Source of the DNA: Lachnospiraceae bacterium | Lineage (GTDB): Bacteria > Bacillota > Clostridia > Lachnospirales > Lachnospiraceae | NCBI GenBank assembly: GCA_016290595.1 | Contig: JAEEUR010000002.1 | Coordinates: 1 to 59,931 of the forward strand | Reading direction: 5' to 3' | Length of the DNA: 59,931 bases | Part shown: piece by piece, positions 32,533 through 39,976 of the stretch | Layout: the number at the start of each line of letters is the position of its first letter | Position numbering within the stretch: the first letter of the stretch is position 1 | Position numbers and translations under genes: made by a program | Notes under the pieces: generated by a model | Told to the model about the DNA's origin: nothing | Databases searched by the model: none | The model's input: only the letters and a program-made list of their open reading frames with translations

Positions 32533-33441
32533 TTATCTGCCGCTGCGGCCGCCCTTCGGAGCACCGCCTTTCGGGGCGTTTCCGCCGTGCCGGCTGCCTG
32601 CCGCACCGTGACCGCCCTGCGGTTTGCCGGCATTCTGCGGCCGGGCGTTATTCGGCTTCGCGGCATTCTGCGGACGCGCCGGGCTCTGTGGCTTCACCGA
32701 GCCGTGTCCCGCCGGCGCATTGCCCGGTTTGCTGACCCGGACCGTCTTCGGCGGAATGCCCTTGCTGATGCGGGTCTTTTTCACCGCGATGCGGCGCAGC
32801 GATTCCGGTTCCTTTACGACCTTGCGGCGCACGTGCACCGGCTGCGGCACCTTATAGGCAGGCTTGAAGATCAGATCCAGCAGGCTCGGCTTCTTGTACC
32901 GACGGTAGCGGTGCACGCGATTGGCCGCCGTGAGCGATCCGATCACCGCCAGCGCGGCTGCCGTCAGATCGCCCGTGGAGGAATAGACCGTGTTCGTCGC
33001 CTGCGAGTCGATATTCATGTAGCGGTTGTTCTCATCCACCACCGTGACCTGCATGCCGTACTCGGCCAGCGCCTGCGCCAGCACCACCGCCTGCCGCTCG
33101 TTCAGCTCATCCGCCAGTTCCACCGGCACCTCCTCCAGGAGGCTCGTCGCGGTCGTGACGGTATAGCCCAGAAGGTCGCAGATGACCTCCTTCGCCATCT
33201 TCGCAGTACAGGTCCCCCGGGAGATCAGGACCACCCGGTATCCCTCCTCGATGTCCTCCGGCTCCAAGACCGTGACCGGCTCCACGTCGATCGGATCCTC
33301 AGTGGAGATCCCGCTCAGGATCGACGCCGCGGTATCCTCCTGAACGATCTCGCTCGCGGTCCGGATCCTGCTGCCGCAGTAGGGGCAGAAATACGCATCG
33401 TCATATTCTACGGCTCGGCCGCAGGTCACACAGTATTTCAT
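32533..33441 (-). CDS. zinc-ribbon protein with L7/L12-like domain and basic tail
   Basis: A 302-residue protein with no named family that I recognise. Residues 1-24 form a zinc ribbon (Cys4, Cys7, Cys19, Cys22). Residues 68-136 resemble the C-terminal domain of ribosomal protein L7/L12: a beta-alpha-alpha-beta-alpha-beta pattern beginning YRVVLISRGT and ending YGMQVTVVDE. Residues 200-302 are rich in Arg, Lys, Pro, Gly and Asn, with repeated ARPQNA-like and GG units, so a disordered nucleic-acid-binding tail is plausible. No membrane segment is clear, except a weakly hydrophobic stretch at 155-172. Role unknown; interaction with translation or nucleic acid is inference. Confidence 0.6.
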   Translation of the reverse strand: MKYCVTCGRAVEYDDAYFCPYCGSRIRTASEIVQEDTAASILSGISTEDPIDVEPVTVLEPEDIEEGYRVVLISRGTCTAKMAKEVICDLLGYTVTTATSLLEEVPVELADELNERQAVVLAQALAEYGMQVTVVDENNRYMNIDSQATNTVYSSTGDLTAAALAVIGSLTAANRVHRYRRYKKPSLLDLIFKPAYKVPQPVHVRRKVVKEPESLRRIAVKKTRISKGIPPKTVRVSKPGNAPAGHGSVKPQSPARPQNAAKPNNARPQNAGKPQGGHGAAGSRHGGNAPKGGAPKGGRSGR

Positions 33442-33577
33442 AGATTCTCTCCTTAACCTTGATGTTCCGGACGGAAGACGGGGTCCGCCGTCCGGAACTG
33501 ATTATGGCATAAGTGCCTGCAAAAAACCATCCTTTCGGAGCAGTTCACAGTTTTTCAGAATTCCCGGGGGCCGCTTG

Positions 33578-33913
33578 TCACCGTCCTTCCATGAAGGAGA
33601 TGAACTTGTCCAGGAAGTTTTCCTCTCCGATCGTGTTGATCTTCCAGAACATCGCCTGACTGCCGCCCGTTGTCGTCGCAGAAATATGGATCGGGCCGCC
33701 GTCCGCCTGGAACAGCGTGACCGACAGGCTCAGGCGGTTCCCGCCGAGCCAGCTGTAGCGCTCGAAGACCCGCACGCTGCAGCGGGCGCTGCCCTCGTAA
33801 AAGTCGCTCCGCTCCTCCAGCTTCGCGGTCACGCTTCCCTGCTCGACGGCCTCTTCCATCTCATGAAGGAATTCATCAAAGTTTCCGTAGATCTCGGTTT
33901 CATATTTGGCCAT
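33578..33913 (-). CDS. DUF6054-like small protein
   Basis: A 111-residue protein beginning MAKYETEIYGNFDEFL, resembling the DUF6054 family of uncharacterised Bacillota proteins; the YSWLGGNRLSLSVTLF and TTGGSQAMFWKINTIGEE segments fit. I chose ATG at 33913 because AAAGGAGG lies just upstream; the longer frame has no such site. Cytoplasmic, with no catalytic motif seen. It is a separate unit, with the lipoprotein gene upstream ending in its own hairpin. Confidence 0.7.
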   Translation of the reverse strand: MAKYETEIYGNFDEFLHEMEEAVEQGSVTAKLEERSDFYEGSARCSVRVFERYSWLGGNRLSLSVTLFQADGGPIHISATTTGGSQAMFWKINTIGEENFLDKFISFMEGR

Positions 33914-33973
33914 GGCGCGCCTCCTTTCCGGCAGATATACCCTTTTGTATTCTTCTGTCAGTATTATAAAATG

Positions 33974-34004
33974 CCCCCTGCAGCGGATAAATAGCTGCAG
34001 GGGG
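33974..34004 (-). terminator. terminator after the lipoprotein gene
   Basis: CCCCCTGCAG and CTGCAGGGGG form a perfect 10-bp stem with an 11-base loop. On the minus strand it is followed by CATTTTATAA. Confidence 0.65.
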
Positions 34005-34056
34005 GAAATAGAGGGAGGTATTTCCGTTGTAATAGTAAAAACCACCAGAAGATATT

Positions 34057-35370
34057 TTAGTCAAACTCAACTGTAAGTTTGTCCGTTTTAAATAGAGTGT
34101 TCCAGTTGTCGGCATCACTAACACGGAAAGAGAGTTCGACTTCTTTAATCTCCTTAATTTCATTTTCTTTCAGATCAGACGAATAAAAAGTAAGCTCGTC
34201 TATGATCTTCTTTCCAGCAGGGAGACTGGAGGAGAAGTATCCGTCAATCATAAACCCGTTTACTGACAGATCTTCGGCATAGATAGATATGTTTTTCTTT
34301 GTGTTGTTTTCGATATACATATACATCTCAGGACCTAACCATCCCTCTTCATCGAGTCCTATAACAACAATCTTTACTCCGTTCTTATCATAGATGGTCG
34401 TTCCCGAATGTTCGTAGTTCTGTTGATATACATCTGCAATATTTGTCTGTATTTTCAACGGCTTCGAATCAAAATAGGTATCCCAGCTTTTACTGTCATA
34501 AACATGAAGAGAGAATTCAATCTCCGCAATGCCCTCGATTCCGCAGATCGAGAGGTCGTCTTCATCAAAGAACATTGAGTCATTCTTTTTCTTCCCGTTT
34601 GCAACTTCCGCAACCAATGATCCCGAAATCATATATCCGTTCACTGATTCATCCCGTGAGGAAAACGTCAGATCTTTTCCGGAATTATTCTCAATCAGAA
34701 GCTTCAATTCCGGTCCGAACCAACCGCCATAACTAATGGATTTAGCTGTTACTTTGACGCCTTTTTCATCCAATATTACGGTTTCTGTTATCTGTGCTTC
34801 TGAATAAACAGGAGCAGCTGTGGTCGGTTCTACACGTACATACTGTCCGCGTGAGGGGGGTTTTTCATTCGTCCTTTCAAACTTAAACAATACGTTCCCG
34901 GATTCACTGCCGATTACCAGTTGTTTTTCATCATATGTGTAACCGGTATCTCCGATTTTCTCATCAGTCCATGTGACTTCAGTATCTTCTCCGAAAAAAC
35001 CCAGGAATCCAGTCCCGCCTTCTTCCAGCACTATAAAAGCAGGCGCTGAAAAATATTTCGAATATGTTTTTATTGCCGCCTCATCCAGTTCTTCTGATCC
35101 GCTTTTATAGTATGTCATCAGCCAATATCCAATCGGAGATAACGGAACCTCTGAAGCGGATGGTTCCATACCTGTTTCATCAGTTGTTTGCACAGAGGTG
35201 GTTTCCGGGGCATCTGTTAACGCCGGGAGCGTCGGTACATTCAAAACCGAGTTTTGAGTCTCTTCTTTTGTCTTCGCCGGTTTGAGTTCCGATATTGAAG
35301 GCATTGAGCATGAAGAAAGCATCACTACTGACATAAGCAATGCCAGATAACAAACAAGTTTTCTTTTCAT
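34057..35370 (-). CDS. lipoprotein with two related C-terminal domains
   Basis: The first 21 residues are a lipoprotein signal ending in a lipobox (VMLSSC, Cys21), so it should be anchored outside the cell membrane. A Thr/Ser-rich linker follows to about residue 75. The C-terminal half holds two tandem related domains (about 200-312 and 325-437) that share GVK, GWxGPEx, IENN, VNGxMI and a final W-x-T-x-F-x-x-x-x-L pattern. I do not recognise the fold; an extracellular ligand-binding or immunoglobulin-like domain is possible. The gene is visibly less GC-rich than its neighbours, suggesting acquisition. It is cotranscribable with the small membrane protein gene upstream. Confidence 0.7.
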   Translation of the reverse strand: MKRKLVCYLALLMSVVMLSSCSMPSISELKPAKTKEETQNSVLNVPTLPALTDAPETTSVQTTDETGMEPSASEVPLSPIGYWLMTYYKSGSEELDEAAIKTYSKYFSAPAFIVLEEGGTGFLGFFGEDTEVTWTDEKIGDTGYTYDEKQLVIGSESGNVLFKFERTNEKPPSRGQYVRVEPTTAAPVYSEAQITETVILDEKGVKVTAKSISYGGWFGPELKLLIENNSGKDLTFSSRDESVNGYMISGSLVAEVANGKKKNDSMFFDEDDLSICGIEGIAEIEFSLHVYDSKSWDTYFDSKPLKIQTNIADVYQQNYEHSGTTIYDKNGVKIVVIGLDEEGWLGPEMYMYIENNTKKNISIYAEDLSVNGFMIDGYFSSSLPAGKKIIDELTFYSSDLKENEIKEIKEVELSFRVSDADNWNTLFKTDKLTVEFD

Positions 35371-35440
35371 ATTACATCTCCTTTTTCAAGCAGAAACCGT
35401 AAGCCGCCTACAGAGAGAAACCGCATAAAAAGAACGACTT

Positions 35441-35806
35441 CTATTCTTGCACTGTTTTCTTTTTCTTTTTCAACAGAGAAAGCAGATTTATAAGAGCATA
35501 TATTGCGCAGAGGCTGCCCCATATTATCAGATCCTTGTAAACTGCAGAATTTCCGAAAGCGATCAGAGCTGCAAGAATAAAGACGATCATTGCAGCAATA
35601 GAACCGCCTTTCGACTCATTATTACGGGTCGCAATCATCACGATACTCCCGCTGATCAACAGAAATGCCACCAGGAAGCCGGAAAAGCCTCCAACATCAC
35701 CGTCATCCTGAATCGCATTCAGTACACTAGCAGCGCAGGATTGAAACATTACGATAATCGAAAAAATCAATCCCAAAATGCCAAGAACAAGTTTTGTAGT
35801 CTTCAT
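35441..35806 (-). CDS. small membrane protein, unknown function
   Basis: A 121-residue protein with four probable membrane segments (residues 5-30, 43-60, 68-85 and 93-110) and a lysine-rich C-terminal tail. The start at 35806 (MKTTKLVLG) has GAAGGGA eight bases upstream; two other ATGs lie 9 and 18 bases earlier. No family recognised. It has low GC like the adjacent lipoprotein, which follows 70 bp downstream on the same strand. Confidence 0.6.
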   Translation of the reverse strand: MKTTKLVLGILGLIFSIIVMFQSCAASVLNAIQDDGDVGGFSGFLVAFLLISGSIVMIATRNNESKGGSIAAMIVFILAALIAFGNSAVYKDLIIWGSLCAIYALINLLSLLKKKKKTVQE

Positions 35807-35844
35807 TTTTTTCATTCCCTTCATTCATTTAAATTTTTATATGG

Positions 35845-36039
35845 TTAATGTATGTTTGTCTTAGGATTGTCAAAGGGTACCTGTTTTTTCCCTTCTGTCG
35901 CTTCCAACCCTTTCCGGATCAGATCGATCAGCATTTCGTTCCGGCTGGCGTCCGGATAGCGTCTTTCCTTCAGTTCTGTCAGCTGTCTGCATAATTCCGG
36001 TGAAACCGAGATATTGAATCGTTTCGGTCCGTTCTCCAT
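35845..36039 (-). CDS. ribbon-helix-helix (CopG/Arc-like) protein
   Basis: A 64-residue protein whose residues 6-50 fit the ribbon-helix-helix fold: a beta strand KRFNISVSPELCRQL then helices ending NEMLIDLIRKGLEA. Such proteins bind DNA as dimers through the beta ribbon. ATG follows AAGGAGCAGGT. It is divergent from a second RHH gene 165 bp away and sits downstream of a promoter overlapped by an inverted repeat. No toxin gene is adjacent, so a toxin-antitoxin role is unsupported. Confidence 0.7.
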   Translation of the reverse strand: MENGPKRFNISVSPELCRQLTELKERRYPDASRNEMLIDLIRKGLEATEGKKQVPFDNPKTNIH

Positions 36040-36054
36040 ACCTGCTCCTTGTCC

Positions 36055-36075
36055 GGTTCAGTGGTTCACTGAACC
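36055..36075 (-). promoter_or_regulatory. operator-like inverted repeat, GGTTCA/TGAACC
   Basis: GGTTCAGTG and CACTGAACC form a perfect 9-bp inverted repeat with a three-base centre, containing three GGTTCA-type half sites. It covers the transcription start of the left RHH gene. A related GGTTCACTG lies at 36166-36174 within the right RHH promoter. Autoregulation by one or both RHH proteins is the natural inference. Confidence 0.6.
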
Positions 36076-36081
36076 TTTTGT

Positions 36082-36111
36082 ATTATAATAATTTGTCCAA
36101 ATTTTTGTCAA
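36082..36111 (-). promoter_or_regulatory. consensus promoter of the left RHH gene
   Basis: On the minus strand perfect TTGACA (36106-36111) and TATAAT (36082-36087) with an 18-bp spacer, immediately upstream of the inverted repeat at 36055-36075. Confidence 0.75.
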
Positions 36112-36154
36112 GCTGTTCCTTCTTTTCCGCTGTCTTTTTTGCAATCATTTTTGC

Positions 36155-36183
36155 TTTACATCTCTGGTTCACTGGTGTAAAAT
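36155..36183 (+). promoter_or_regulatory. promoter of the right RHH gene with operator half site
   Basis: TTTACA (36155-36160) and TAAAAT (36178-36183) with a 17-bp spacer. GGTTCACTG (36166-36174) lies in the spacer, so binding there should block this promoter. Confidence 0.6.
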
Positions 36184-36204
36184 ATCAGTCGGAGGATTAC
36201 TTAA

Positions 36205-36390
36205 ATGGCAACTGACAGACCGCGTTATACCGTTTCCGTCGATCCGGAACTTTTCCAGCAGATCGAGGACTATCGCTTTTCTCATCGCTTTCAGACCCGT
36301 TCGGAGGCGACGGTAGAGCTGATCCGTCTAGGTTTATCGGCACTTGAAAAGGAAAAGCCTCAGCCTGAAGATACAAACAATAAAAAATAA
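36205..36390 (+). CDS. ribbon-helix-helix protein
   Basis: A 61-residue RHH protein (PRYTVSVDPELFQQIEDYRF, then SEATVELIRLGLSALEKE), related to the divergent RHH protein at 35845-36039. ATG follows CGGAGG. A terminator follows at once, so it is a single-gene unit. It probably binds the GGTTCA-type operator sites in the shared intergenic region. Confidence 0.7.
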   Translation: MATDRPRYTVSVDPELFQQIEDYRFSHRFQTRSEATVELIRLGLSALEKEKPQPEDTNNKK

Positions 36391-36415
36391 AGGACGGTAC
36401 TGCTGTCCGTCCTTT
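36389..36415 (+). terminator. terminator after the right RHH gene
   Basis: AAAGGACGG and CCGTCCTTT form a perfect 9-bp stem. It overlaps the RHH stop codon region and is followed by ATTAT. Confidence 0.65.
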
Positions 36416-36463
36416 ATTATACCGTCTTGTTTTTCGCGGCGTTCCCACCATTATGGGGGAACG

Positions 36464-36961
36464 CTATTCGTTTTCACCGCAGGCTTTCAGCGGCTCAAAG
36501 TCATATTGCTTTAAAAGTTCATTAACCGCGTCAACGTTCATGCATTCATTGAATCCTACGATCAGGACCGCATCCCGCGGAATGCGTGCATACAGTTTTT
36601 CGTGCCCGGCCAGGCGCAGCGCCTGCTGCGTCTCCTTCAGCGATAAGCCTGCCGCGTAGCAGATCCTCAGATATACGTCCCTCTTCCGGTTATGCCTCTC
36701 CTCCTCCAGTAAACGGTATCCGTATTTTTCCGGCAGGTCCGCTGCCAGCAGAACGGCCTGCTTTGTCAAGCCCCGTGCCTTTATCTTTTCATCCATATAA
36801 GCCATAAAAGGGCGGCGGTCCCTGATCAGCGACGTCTGCTGATCGGCAAAGAACTGAGCCAGATCGTCCGGTTTCGCCTGCCGGAGAGTCTTTTCCAGGC
36901 TGCTGGTGGTCACAGGATCTGCCGCACGGTCCGGGATGCCGTCATATCCGGAATTCATCAT
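36464..36961 (-). CDS. helix-turn-helix protein, divergent partner of the kinase
   Basis: A 165-residue protein whose middle (residues 57-125) resembles an XRE-like helical domain of a type often found next to bacterial Ser/Thr kinase genes in Clostridia: ARGLTKQAVLLAADL, then LRICYAAGLSLKETQQALRLAG and a C-terminal RIPRDAVLIVGFNE segment. The N-terminal 55 residues are helical and charged. It is divergent from the kinase gene, with 87 bp between start codons. It may be the phosphorylation target or DNA-binding output of the kinase; that is inference from position. Confidence 0.6.
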   Translation of the reverse strand: MMNSGYDGIPDRAADPVTTSSLEKTLRQAKPDDLAQFFADQQTSLIRDRRPFMAYMDEKIKARGLTKQAVLLAADLPEKYGYRLLEEERHNRKRDVYLRICYAAGLSLKETQQALRLAGHEKLYARIPRDAVLIVGFNECMNVDAVNELLKQYDFEPLKACGENE

Positions 36962-36988
36962 TGCTTTTTCTCCCTGTTATGATACAAT
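36961..36988 (+). promoter_or_regulatory. probable promoter of the kinase gene
   Basis: TTGCTT (36961-36966) and TACAAT (36983-36988) with a 16-bp spacer, 60 bp before the kinase start. Confidence 0.45.
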
Positions 36989-37048
36989 AAAATTATAGCA
37001 TATCTGCCGTAATTGTGCGAGCAGAAAATGACGACGAAGGACGATCCG

Positions 37049-39130
37049 ATGACGCCTGAACAACGCAGCATTCTTTCCGAATACCGGCAGCTGACAAGCT
37101 TAAACGCCGAACACGGCGTTTATCTGATGCAGCATGTCGAGACCGGCGAGCTGTACGTTCAGAAAACGCTGGTAAACTATCAGGCGGATATTTTTGCAGG
37201 GCTGAAAGCGGAGCCTGTCCCGAATATGCCCCGAATCATAGAAGCAATCGAGGACGGCGGCCGCCTGATCGTGATCGAAAGTTACGTTTCCGGACGTACG
37301 CTGCAGAAAATTCTGGATCAGGACGGTCCGCTGCCTGTACAGCAGGTCCTTGATATCGGCCTTCAGCTGTGCGCCGTTCTGAAACAGCTGCATGTCAGAG
37401 GAATCATTCATCGGGATATCAAGCCCTCCAATGTGATCCTTTCGGATGAAGGTGTTGTCAATCTGCTGGATCTCGACGCTGCCAAAGTCTATAAAGCGGA
37501 GGAACAGGCAGATACTCGTCTGATCGGCACGCAGGGCTATGCAGCCCCGGAGCAGTACGGTTTCGGCGCCTCTTCTCCCGTCACCGATATCTATGCGGCG
37601 GGAGTCCTTCTGAACGTACTGGCTGCCGGCGAATTTCCGAATGCCGCCAATACGCCCGATGCGTCTCTGAATGAGGTTATCAGGCGTTGCGTCCGCATGG
37701 AACCGGGCAGCCGATATCAGTCAGTCGAGGAACTCGAAAAAGCGCTTCGAAAGATCGGCACCGGCAGAACGCGTCGGAAAGTGCTGATTCCTCTTCTTTT
37801 CGGCGCTTTTATCATCGCCCTGCTCTTTGCATTGATCAGGCCTTTTCACAAGAGAACCGCACCTGCCGGGTCCGACACCGACGATTCGGGCGGTATTGAA
37901 ACTTCCGGACCCGCGAACGTCAGTACCGATACGCAAGCCGGGTATACGCCTGAAATGACCAGCAGTTCGGAGGATAGATCGGAAGCCGATGCGGACAGCA
38001 CCGCCGCCGTTTCTCCCGAACTTTTCGTGAAAGCTGTAGGGGAAAATACCGGGATCAATCATCTGAACCCCGTCGGAGGCGAACTGTTGACGATTACCGA
38101 TACCGTTTACTGCGAAGCGCTGGAGCCGGGCAGGGAGTATCTCGTCCACGGCGTTCTGATGAATAAAGCCACCGGCGCTCCCGTAACCATCAGCGGAAAG
38201 CCGCTGACGGACGAAGTCCTCTTTACTCCGTCCGAGGCAGGTCAGACGGCGGAGCTGTCCTTCCGTTTCGATGCTTCTTCTGTTGCCGGTACGGTCGTGG
38301 TCGTTTTTGAGAGCATCACGGAAAACGGCAGGGAAGTCTTTGTTCATAAAGACGTTGACGATGCCGATAAGACCGTATATATTCCCAAACTGACCTCCTG
38401 TTCCGTTGCGGAAGATACCGGCGAAAAAGTTACGGGAGAAGGCAAGTTAACAACGATCATCGATACCGTGACCTACAATGGTCTTGAAGCGGGTCGGGAA
38501 TATACCCTCCGCGGATGGCTTTACGACCAGATAAACGGCGGTGATCTGCTGACAGGCGGGACAAAAGTATACCCTGTTTCCGCTGAAGTCACATTTATGC
38601 CGACTTCGTCTTCCGGCTCTTTGGAGCTAAGATTCACGTTTGACAGCACGCTTCTTGCCGGAAAAATCATTATCGCCGCCGAGAAACTGCTGACGGACGG
38701 GAAGATCGTTGCCAATCATCTTGTCACTGACGAGTGGGATCAGATGATCTTCGTACCGAAAATGACGCCGGCACTCAAGGAAAAAAATCCCGAACCGGAT
38801 AACATCGAGACCACAAACGTACTGATCAGCGATACGGTCTCCTTCAGTGCTTTACTTCCCGGCCGGGAATACTGCCTTCGCGGAGCGCTTATAAACAAGG
38901 CTACGAAAGAGCCGATTCTGATCGACGGCGAAGAAGTCACCGATGAGCGATATTTCATCTCTACCGGAACAGAACCTGAAGTCTCTCTGGTTTTCATTTT
39001 TGACGCCGCGCCGCTCGCCGGAACCGAGATCGTCGTGGCTGCAACTCTGTATTATAACGGGATCGTAGTAGCCGCACATGACAAGATCACAGACGCAGAT
39101 CCGTCAGTCATACTTCTGACCGGCGACTGA
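37049..39130 (+). CDS. membrane Ser/Thr protein kinase with three VaFE-like repeats
   Basis: Residues 10-240 form a Hanks-type kinase domain: the ATP lysine in YVQKTL (Lys39), catalytic HRDIKPSN (Asp123) and GTQGYAAPE (APE at 166-168). The metal-binding DFG is DLD (Asp141) and the glycine loop is weak. One membrane segment (245-263) leads to an extracellular part of 430 residues with three repeats of about 110 residues. Each has ITDTV or ISDTV near its start, YxLRG or YLVHG, and a late GTxVVVFE-like strand. They resemble VaFE/T-Q ester-bond domains of surface adhesins rather than the usual PASTA sensors. I chose ATG at 37049 because AAGGA lies seven bases upstream; other starts lie 12 and 7 codons earlier. 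Confidence 0.8.
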   Translation: MTPEQRSILSEYRQLTSLNAEHGVYLMQHVETGELYVQKTLVNYQADIFAGLKAEPVPNMPRIIEAIEDGGRLIVIESYVSGRTLQKILDQDGPLPVQQVLDIGLQLCAVLKQLHVRGIIHRDIKPSNVILSDEGVVNLLDLDAAKVYKAEEQADTRLIGTQGYAAPEQYGFGASSPVTDIYAAGVLLNVLAAGEFPNAANTPDASLNEVIRRCVRMEPGSRYQSVEELEKALRKIGTGRTRRKVLIPLLFGAFIIALLFALIRPFHKRTAPAGSDTDDSGGIETSGPANVSTDTQAGYTPEMTSSSEDRSEADADSTAAVSPELFVKAVGENTGINHLNPVGGELLTITDTVYCEALEPGREYLVHGVLMNKATGAPVTISGKPLTDEVLFTPSEAGQTAELSFRFDASSVAGTVVVVFESITENGREVFVHKDVDDADKTVYIPKLTSCSVAEDTGEKVTGEGKLTTIIDTVTYNGLEAGREYTLRGWLYDQINGGDLLTGGTKVYPVSAEVTFMPTSSSGSLELRFTFDSTLLAGKIIIAAEKLLTDGKIVANHLVTDEWDQMIFVPKMTPALKEKNPEPDNIETTNVLISDTVSFSALLPGREYCLRGALINKATKEPILIDGEEVTDERYFISTGTEPEVSLVFIFDAAPLAGTEIVVAATLYYNGIVVAAHDKITDADPSVILLTGD

Positions 39131-39182
39131 TGAAAAATGCTGCGCCCTTACAGTCAGTACGCTCGTTGTTTTCTCACAAAAA

Positions 39183-39211
39183 AGACGTCCCTGTTTACAG
39201 AAGGGACGTCT
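39183..39211 (-). terminator. terminator between kinase and XRE genes
   Basis: AGACGTCCC and GGGACGTCT form a perfect 9-bp stem with an 11-base loop. On the minus strand it is followed by TTTTTTG, so it mainly ends the XRE gene, and it can also stop kinase transcripts. Confidence 0.75.
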
Positions 39212-39235
39212 CCTTATATTTTCGCTTTGCGCAGC

Positions 39236-39775
39236 CTACTCTTCTCTCTCCTTCCGGTTTTTCTTCACGATCCCGAAGACCGCGACGCCGAGGCCGATCA
39301 GGAAAACGACCGCCGCCGCGATAAAGTAAGGCAGGGTGTCCGTACCCAGCAGGTAGCCGTACAGGCCCGTATAGGTCTTGCCGCTCGGCACGGTCGTCGC
39401 CCAGGGGTGAATGATCGACATGATCACGAAGAAAACCATTACGAGGAAAGCCAGGGAAGTGATCATCATGCCCAGGCTGATAATCATCCACCTCTTCTCC
39501 TGTGCGGGATCTTTCGCCGCAAAGACGCTGGGCTGCGTCTGCTCTTCCTTCTTCTCTTCCTTTTCTTTCACCGGCGGCTCCTCGCCCTTTAACAGGTAGT
39601 CCGTGGAGATCCCGAAGAACTCGCAGAGCGAGATGACGTATTCAATATCCGGAGAGGACTGGCCCAGCTCCCACTTGGAGATGGTCTGCCTGGTCAGGGT
39701 CAGCTGCTCCGCCAGATCTTCCTGCGAGAGGCCTCTGCTCTTCCGTAATTCCGCTAATCTTTCACCGATCGTCAT
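39236..39775 (-). CDS. XRE-family regulator with membrane domain
   Basis: Residues 3-60 form an XRE helix-turn-helix (IGERLAELRKSRGLSQEDLAEQ, LTRQTISKWELGQSSPDIEY). A charged linker follows, then two to three membrane segments (about 100-125 and 145-170) and a basic C-terminus. Membrane-tethered XRE regulators of this layout are common in Bacillota, with unknown signals. ATG at 39775 follows AAGGAGG; 179 residues. Confidence 0.8.
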   Translation of the reverse strand: MTIGERLAELRKSRGLSQEDLAEQLTLTRQTISKWELGQSSPDIEYVISLCEFFGISTDYLLKGEEPPVKEKEEKKEEQTQPSVFAAKDPAQEKRWMIISLGMMITSLAFLVMVFFVIMSIIHPWATTVPSGKTYTGLYGYLLGTDTLPYFIAAAVVFLIGLGVAVFGIVKKNRKEREE

Positions 39776-39976
39776 GGTGCTTCCTCCTTGTTTCGGCCGG
39801 ATGGTTTTCCTTGTCCCGGAGCCAGCCGTCTGTTTTTCATGAGGCAAATCTATCAGTTTCGCCCGTTGCACACCACCAATTGGCGCAGGAACTTCCGCAA
39901 CGGGGCGTTGCATTTGCAAATTTCTGGTAAAAATTCGGTATTTGGCCGGAAATTGTTTCCTTTTCCGTCCGGATCC

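Noticed and set aside
36040-36204. CRISPR-like or iteron repeats from GGTTCA copies
   Set aside because: Only four half sites with promoter-centred placement; they fit operators, not an array or origin.
35845-36390. Toxin-antitoxin system built from the two RHH genes
   Set aside because: Both products are RHH DNA-binding type; no RelE-, MazF- or PIN-like toxin is next to either.
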